From NCBI GenBank assembly GCA_021795275.1, contig JAJYPO010000092.1, positions 1 through 8,632 on the forward strand: a stretch of 8,632 bases of DNA, read 5' to 3'. Below are positions 5,913 through 8,632 of this stretch, piece by piece (within the stretch, counting starts at the first letter, position 1; each line of letters opens with the position of its first letter). The notes beneath the pieces were generated by a model, which saw only the letters and a list, made by a program, of their open reading frames with translations, had not been told where the DNA came from and did not search any database. The translations under genes were made by a program, and so were the position numbers. Origin of the DNA: Nitrospirota bacterium. Lineage in GTDB: Bacteria; Nitrospirota_A; Leptospirillia; Leptospirillales; Leptospirillaceae.

Positions 5913-6760
5913 GCCCCTCCCTTCGCCTCATCCAGGCATCCCGTCTCTCCGAGGGGGCCGGCGTCACGGTCCACCGCACCATCGGAACCACGGCCCTCCG
6001 GACCCTGGACCCCTTCCTGATGCTGGATCACTTCAACAGCACCCACCCCGGAGACTACATCGCGGGCTTTCCCGACCATCCGCACCGGGGCTTCGTGACC
6101 TTCACCTATCTGCTCGAAGGCCATATGCTTCATCGGGACAGCATGGGCCACGAAGGGGATCTCGTCACCGGAGGGGCGCAGTGGATGAAGGCTGCCCGGG
6201 GCGTCATCCATTCCGAAATGCCCCGGCAGACCGAAGGACGCATGAGCGGCTTTCAGCTCTGGATCAACCTTCCGTCCCGGGAAAAGATGTCCTCCCCGGA
6301 ATACCGGGAGATCCTTCCCGACCAGATTCCCCGTCTCCGGGAGGGGGAAGGGGAGTCGGAGATCCGCCTCCTGGCCGGGAGCTGGGCCGGCCACGAGGGG
6401 GCCCTCACCGATCCCCTGACCCATCTTCTCTATGCCGACATCGCCCTTTCTCCCCAGGGATCCCTGACGCTTCCCGAAGAGCTCCTCGCAGGCCGGAGCG
6501 CCTTTCTCTACGGGATCGAGGGGCCCTTCCGGGCCTCGGAAACCGAGGTTCCCCTCGAGACCCTGGCCGTGGTCGCCTCTCCCCAAAGCCCTTTCCCGGG
6601 CGACCTTCGACTCTCGGCCGGAACCGACCCCGCCCGGCTGATCCTCGTCACGGGGCGGCCGATCGGAGAGCCCGTCGCGGCCTATGGTCCCTTCGTCATG
6701 AACACCCGGGAGGAAGTCGAGCGGGCCATCGACGACTACCGGAACAACCGCTTCCTCTGA
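5909..6760 (+). CDS. Pirin family protein
   Basis: This 283-residue bicupin protein belongs to the pirin family, non-haem iron proteins. Some bacterial members show quercetin 2,3-dioxygenase activity, while others act as redox-responsive regulators by binding a partner enzyme. The N-terminal cupin keeps all four metal ligands: H57 and H59 in DHPHRG, and H101 and E103 in GVIHSEM. It also has the family signatures LDPFLMLDHF, GGAQWMKAARG and FQLWINLP. The C-terminal cupin is present (LAGSWAG, YADIAL, LILVTGRPIGEPVAAYGPFVMNT), ending in the usual EEVERAIDDYRNNRF. Length fits the family. The start overlaps the upstream small-gene stop (ATGA). The nearest GGAGG (5891-5895) is 13 nt away, so translation probably depends on coupling. 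It is cytoplasmic and its partner is unknown; the two small paralogues are the obvious candidates. It ends 19 bp before the convergent transporter gene, with no clear terminator. Confidence 0.95.
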   Translation: MSPSLRLIQASRLSEGAGVTVHRTIGTTALRTLDPFLMLDHFNSTHPGDYIAGFPDHPHRGFVTFTYLLEGHMLHRDSMGHEGDLVTGGAQWMKAARGVIHSEMPRQTEGRMSGFQLWINLPSREKMSSPEYREILPDQIPRLREGEGESEIRLLAGSWAGHEGALTDPLTHLLYADIALSPQGSLTLPEELLAGRSAFLYGIEGPFRASETEVPLETLAVVASPQSPFPGDLRLSAGTDPARLILVTGRPIGEPVAAYGPFVMNTREEVERAIDDYRNNRFL

Positions 6761-6779
6761 TCCTCCCCTCACTCAAGCT

Positions 6780-7682
6780 CTATTTCCTCGCATCCCCCGG
6801 TCCTGCAACATCCCTTGACGGTTCCTGAAGAAGAAAAGCGGCAACCAGAAGGATTCCGAAAGAGACCGGAAAGACCTCCGGGACCGGCTCCCGGAGAAAG
6901 AGGAGCGAGAGGATCGCGCCCAGAAACGGGGAAAACGAGAACCAGGCCCCCGTCCGGGAAACGCCTATCCGGCGGATCGACCGGATGAAAAAGACCAGGC
7001 TCGCCCCATACCCGACCGCACCGGTCACCAGAATCCCCAGGACCATCGGCGAGAGTCCTGGAATCGGTTCGAAGAGGAAGGCCAGGAAAAACAGGATGAG
7101 AGAGGAACCGACTCCTTTCCAGACGGTCAGCACCAGGGGGTTCACCTCCGAAAGATACCGGAGGATGTTCGAGTCCAGGGCCCACAGAAGGGCGGCTCCC
7201 AGAAAGGGGAGGGCCCAGAGGCCGGCCGGCCCCGTCCCCTTCCAGGAGAGAAGGGCGCATCCCGCCCCCCCCAGAAGCGTGCCGGCGATCAGACGGGGAG
7301 TCAGCCGCTCACGGAAGAGAAGCCCCGCGATCAGAACGGTGAAGATCCCTTCGGCATTCATGAGGAGACTTCCCTGGGAGGCCCGCGCTCCCGCAAGCCC
7401 CACGACGAGAAGAACCGGGGCAACGACTCCTCCGATCAGGATGGATCCGGCCAGCGCCCACCGGACCTTCCGGGACAGGCCGCCTTTTCCCAGGAAGGCC
7501 CCTGACTCCGTCGGGCGAAGGCCAAGAAACGGGAGGACTCCGACGGCGGCGCCGAGGATCGACCCCGCATAGAGAAGGGCGGAGAGGAAGATCGGGGGAT
7601 AGCGATCGGCGAAGATCTTGGTGAAGGGAGTCGAGAGAGAAAAGAGGAGGGTCGCGAGAATCGCCCAGAACGCCTGTTTCAC
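6780..7682 (-). CDS. EamA/DMT-superfamily transporter (10 TM)
   Basis: This inner-membrane permease of the drug/metabolite transporter superfamily has two EamA repeats, roughly residues 1-135 and 150-290, giving about ten hydrophobic helices. Typical signatures are FSLSTPFTK in helix 1, ARASQGSLLMNAEGIFTVLIAGLLFRERL at the end of the first repeat and RTGAWFSFSPFLGAILSLLFLREPVP in the second. The substrate (amino acid, nucleotide-sugar or drug) cannot be read from the sequence. The start is uncertain. I prefer GTG 7682 (300 aa, the usual family length). Codons upstream of it lose the third-position G/C bias, and a good promoter (7757-7786) would begin the transcript inside the longer frame. 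ATG 7787 would add 35 polar residues; a GGAGG lies only 2 nt before it. It is convergent with pirin and divergent from the 68-aa orphan gene. Confidence 0.88.
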   Translation of the reverse strand: MKQAFWAILATLLFSLSTPFTKIFADRYPPIFLSALLYAGSILGAAVGVLPFLGLRPTESGAFLGKGGLSRKVRWALAGSILIGGVVAPVLLVVGLAGARASQGSLLMNAEGIFTVLIAGLLFRERLTPRLIAGTLLGGAGCALLSWKGTGPAGLWALPFLGAALLWALDSNILRYLSEVNPLVLTVWKGVGSSLILFFLAFLFEPIPGLSPMVLGILVTGAVGYGASLVFFIRSIRRIGVSRTGAWFSFSPFLGAILSLLFLREPVPEVFPVSFGILLVAAFLLQEPSRDVAGPGDARK

Positions 7683-7756
7683 ATTGGCCCGATCATGAAG
7701 ATTGGAATGAAGAGGTCCGTCGGGGCCGTCCCATCGGCCACGAAAAGCACTCCCAG

Positions 7757-7786
7757 AGAATAGCCTGCGATTTTGTTTCTTGTCCA
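7757..7786 (-). promoter_or_regulatory. Promoter of the EamA transporter gene
   Basis: On the minus strand TGGACA (7786-7781) and TATTCT (7762-7757) are separated by 18 bp. The predicted transcription start is near 7750, giving a leader of about 68 nt before GTG 7682. The -35 box overlaps the alternative ATG at 7787, so a transcript from this promoter could not use that codon. Confidence 0.5.
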
Positions 7787-7820
7787 TATCCTCCGGAAAA
7801 TTCGGATTTCCCCTTCGCCG

Positions 7821-7848
7821 TTGACAAAAAGAGATTCCGTGATAAGGT
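7821..7848 (+). promoter_or_regulatory. Promoter candidate for the 68-aa orphan gene
   Basis: A perfect TTGACA (7821-7826) is followed after 16 bp by TAAGGT (7843-7848), a weaker -10 box. It reads away from the transporter promoter, with about 34 bp between the two -35 boxes. The start near 7855 gives a long leader of about 95 nt that begins with an AT-rich tract (about 7856-7880). That tract contains TATTAT at 7871-7876, an alternative -10 without a good -35. Confidence 0.5.
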
Positions 7849-7902
7849 GATGGGATCAATAATTAATTTTTATTATTTTTGCTTTCAGGAGGCGCACACA
7901 GG

Positions 7903-7953
7903 GTGGCGGCATTGCATTCTGTGGATGAAGCTTGGGACGGAGGTGTCACATGA
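7903..7953 (+). CDS. Possible 16-codon leader ORF
   Basis: A GTG start at 7903 is preceded by AGGAGG (7887-7892) at 10 nt. It opens a 16-codon frame whose TGA (7951-7953) overlaps the ATG of the next gene as ATGA (7950-7953). The predicted peptide is MAALHSVDEAWDGGVT. The same overlap type occurs at three confident gene junctions in this window, which makes translational coupling plausible. The frame is short enough to arise by chance, and the downstream gene has its own good ribosome-binding site. Confidence 0.3.
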   Translation: MAALHSVDEAWDGGVT

Positions 7954-8156
7954 GCCACTCCATGAAAAAAATCGAGGATTTAGGGGAGTACGAGATTCTG
8001 GATTGCAGCGATGAGGACGGAAAGGACTTTCTTTACTTCGTCCGCCACGCCGGAGCCCCCCAGTCGATCATTCGGAATTCGGCCGCCGCGGCCCGGGAAA
8101 CGGCCGAAATCATGGAACGGGTTCTACATGTCTATCGGCCGGTCCTGAAGGGATAG
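7950..8156 (+). CDS. Hypothetical 68-aa protein
   Basis: This small protein is not recognised. The start ATG at 7950 is supported by GGAGGT (7939-7944) 5 nt upstream; an in-frame TTG at 7932 would add six residues but has the ribosome-binding site inside it. The sequence suggests two strands (EYEILDCS and KDFLYFVRHAG) around an acidic turn (DEDGKD), then a helix rich in Ala and Glu (NSAAAARETAEIMERVLHVY). This small strand-strand-helix fold has no signal peptide or membrane segment. It carries one Cys. It stands alone, divergent from the EamA transporter, with its own promoter and a possible short leader ORF. Codon use fits the host. The fold outline could suit a small regulatory or binding protein, but I assign no function. 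Confidence 0.75.
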   Translation: MSHSMKKIEDLGEYEILDCSDEDGKDFLYFVRHAGAPQSIIRNSAAAARETAEIMERVLHVYRPVLKG

Positions 8157-8600
8157 ATTTTATACGCCTCGGGAGATCCGCCCTGCCCACACTCCTGAAA
8201 CGCCAGAGCCTTATCGGGTCTCCTTATTCTCTGACCTCTCCGTAAAAGTCCCAGGGCTTTTCTTTCGCACCTTTTTCCAAGGGATTTCTTCTGCCCCATG
8301 GCTCTTCACCAACAGCTCCGTAAAACTTCCGGCTACGGACCGAAGCCTGGAGAGGTGCGTCTGACTGCCGTTGAAAGAGATCCCTCCAGTCCTGTCGGGT
8401 CCACTCTGCCAGTATTCCCAGCCTGAAGAGATCTCGTCATGGTTCGCAGGAATCTTCCGCTTCCTCGACCGAGAAGAACCCGAGACGATCCGGCTCTCCC
8501 CGGTCGACGCCAAGGACGCCTCTTCCTGGGATCCGGATCGGGGGCCAACGGTGACATTAGTTCTGTCGGAGGAAAAAACCGGGCAGACCATGCCACGGGA
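8157..8600. other. Region without a confident gene
   Basis: About 440 bp follow the 68-aa gene without a well-supported gene. Two competing frames exist. One is on the minus strand (8211-8591, 126 aa, ATG without a ribosome-binding site). The other is on the plus strand (8371-8628, 85 aa, TTG start without a ribosome-binding site, preceded directly by a stop). The plus frame has moderately G/C-biased third positions and an acidic, amphipathic look (EEISSWFAGIFRFLDREEPE). A shorter plus frame (8298-8426, 42 aa) runs into the same area one frame away, so a decayed gene is possible. A 9-bp stem with one G-T pair (8172-8180 with 8215-8223) and a 34-nt loop is followed by TTATT and might be a weak terminator. 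None of these is convincing. Confidence 0.4.
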
Positions 8601-8629
8601 TTGGGGTCGGAAAAGGTGTCTGCTATAAT
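8601..8629 (+). promoter_or_regulatory. Strong extended -10 promoter at the right edge
   Basis: TTGGGG (8601-8606) and a perfect TATAAT (8624-8629) are separated by 17 bp. TG sits one base before the -10 box, giving an extended -10 (TGCTATAAT). It reads rightwards, so the transcript would start just beyond the window. This is the best -10 match among the spaced promoters of the window and would suit a highly expressed gene or stable RNA. Confidence 0.6.
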
Positions 8630-8632
8630 GAT

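Noticed and set aside
5846..6772. Minus-strand frame of 308 codons opposite pirin
   Set aside because: The plus-strand pirin keeps all metal ligands and family motifs, and the antisense frame arises from codon bias.
6761..6779. Bidirectional terminator between pirin and the convergent transporter
   Set aside because: The 19-bp gap and its edges show no G/C hairpin with a T tract in either direction.
5740..6828. Plus-strand frame of 362 codons overlapping the second small gene and pirin
   Set aside because: It is Pro/Arg-rich out-of-frame translation of pirin with no recognisable domain.
1..8632. CRISPR array, tRNA or rRNA genes
   Set aside because: No regularly spaced repeats and no recognisable tRNA or rRNA sequence were seen on either strand.

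Overview
This is a GC-rich window from what looks like a Gram-negative (diderm) bacterium: it encodes a lipoprotein, secreted proteins and a quinone-oxidoreductase-like flavoprotein. The strong third-position G/C bias and gene content would fit an acidophilic chemolithotroph such as a Leptospirillum-type Nitrospirota, but that is a guess from style, and nothing here fixes the taxon.

Layout, left to right. (1) 2-1132 (+): the C-terminal part of an SLC13/DASS-type permease with RCK_C (TrkA_C) domains; its start lies outside the window. (2) 1132-2279: a complete IS630-family insertion sequence with an intact DDE transposase, near-perfect 14-bp terminal inverted repeats and a TA target duplication. 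It sits inside the TAG stop codon of the permease gene and regenerates that stop. (3) 2491-4169 (+): a two-gene unit with a 4-bp ATGA overlap, encoding a secreted DUF2844-like protein and a DUF3443-like lipoprotein. The lipoprotein carries two pepsin-like Asp motifs about 186 residues apart. (4) 4224-5421 (+): a good sigma70-type promoter and a sulfide:quinone-reductase-like flavoprotein that lacks one of the expected redox cysteines. (5) 5430-6760 (+): a second promoter driving a tightly coupled three-gene operon. It holds two small tandem-duplicated paralogues of unknown function (70 and 68 aa) and a pirin with all four metal ligands; both junctions are ATGA overlaps. (6) 6780-7682 (-): an EamA/DMT-type 10-TM transporter, convergent with pirin. 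(7) 7757-7953: a divergent promoter region with an AT-rich stretch and a possible 16-codon leader ORF. (8) 7950-8156 (+): an orphan 68-aa protein. (9) 8157-8632: no confident gene, but a strong extended -10 promoter at the right edge points out of the window.

How the genes may work together (inference). The flavoprotein and the small-protein/pirin operon are adjacent, co-directional and each has its own promoter, so they may form a redox or stress-related neighbourhood. The duplicated small proteins are the least explained element. The DUF2844/DUF3443 pair is a known gene partnership of unknown function, and here it lies just downstream of the IS insertion.
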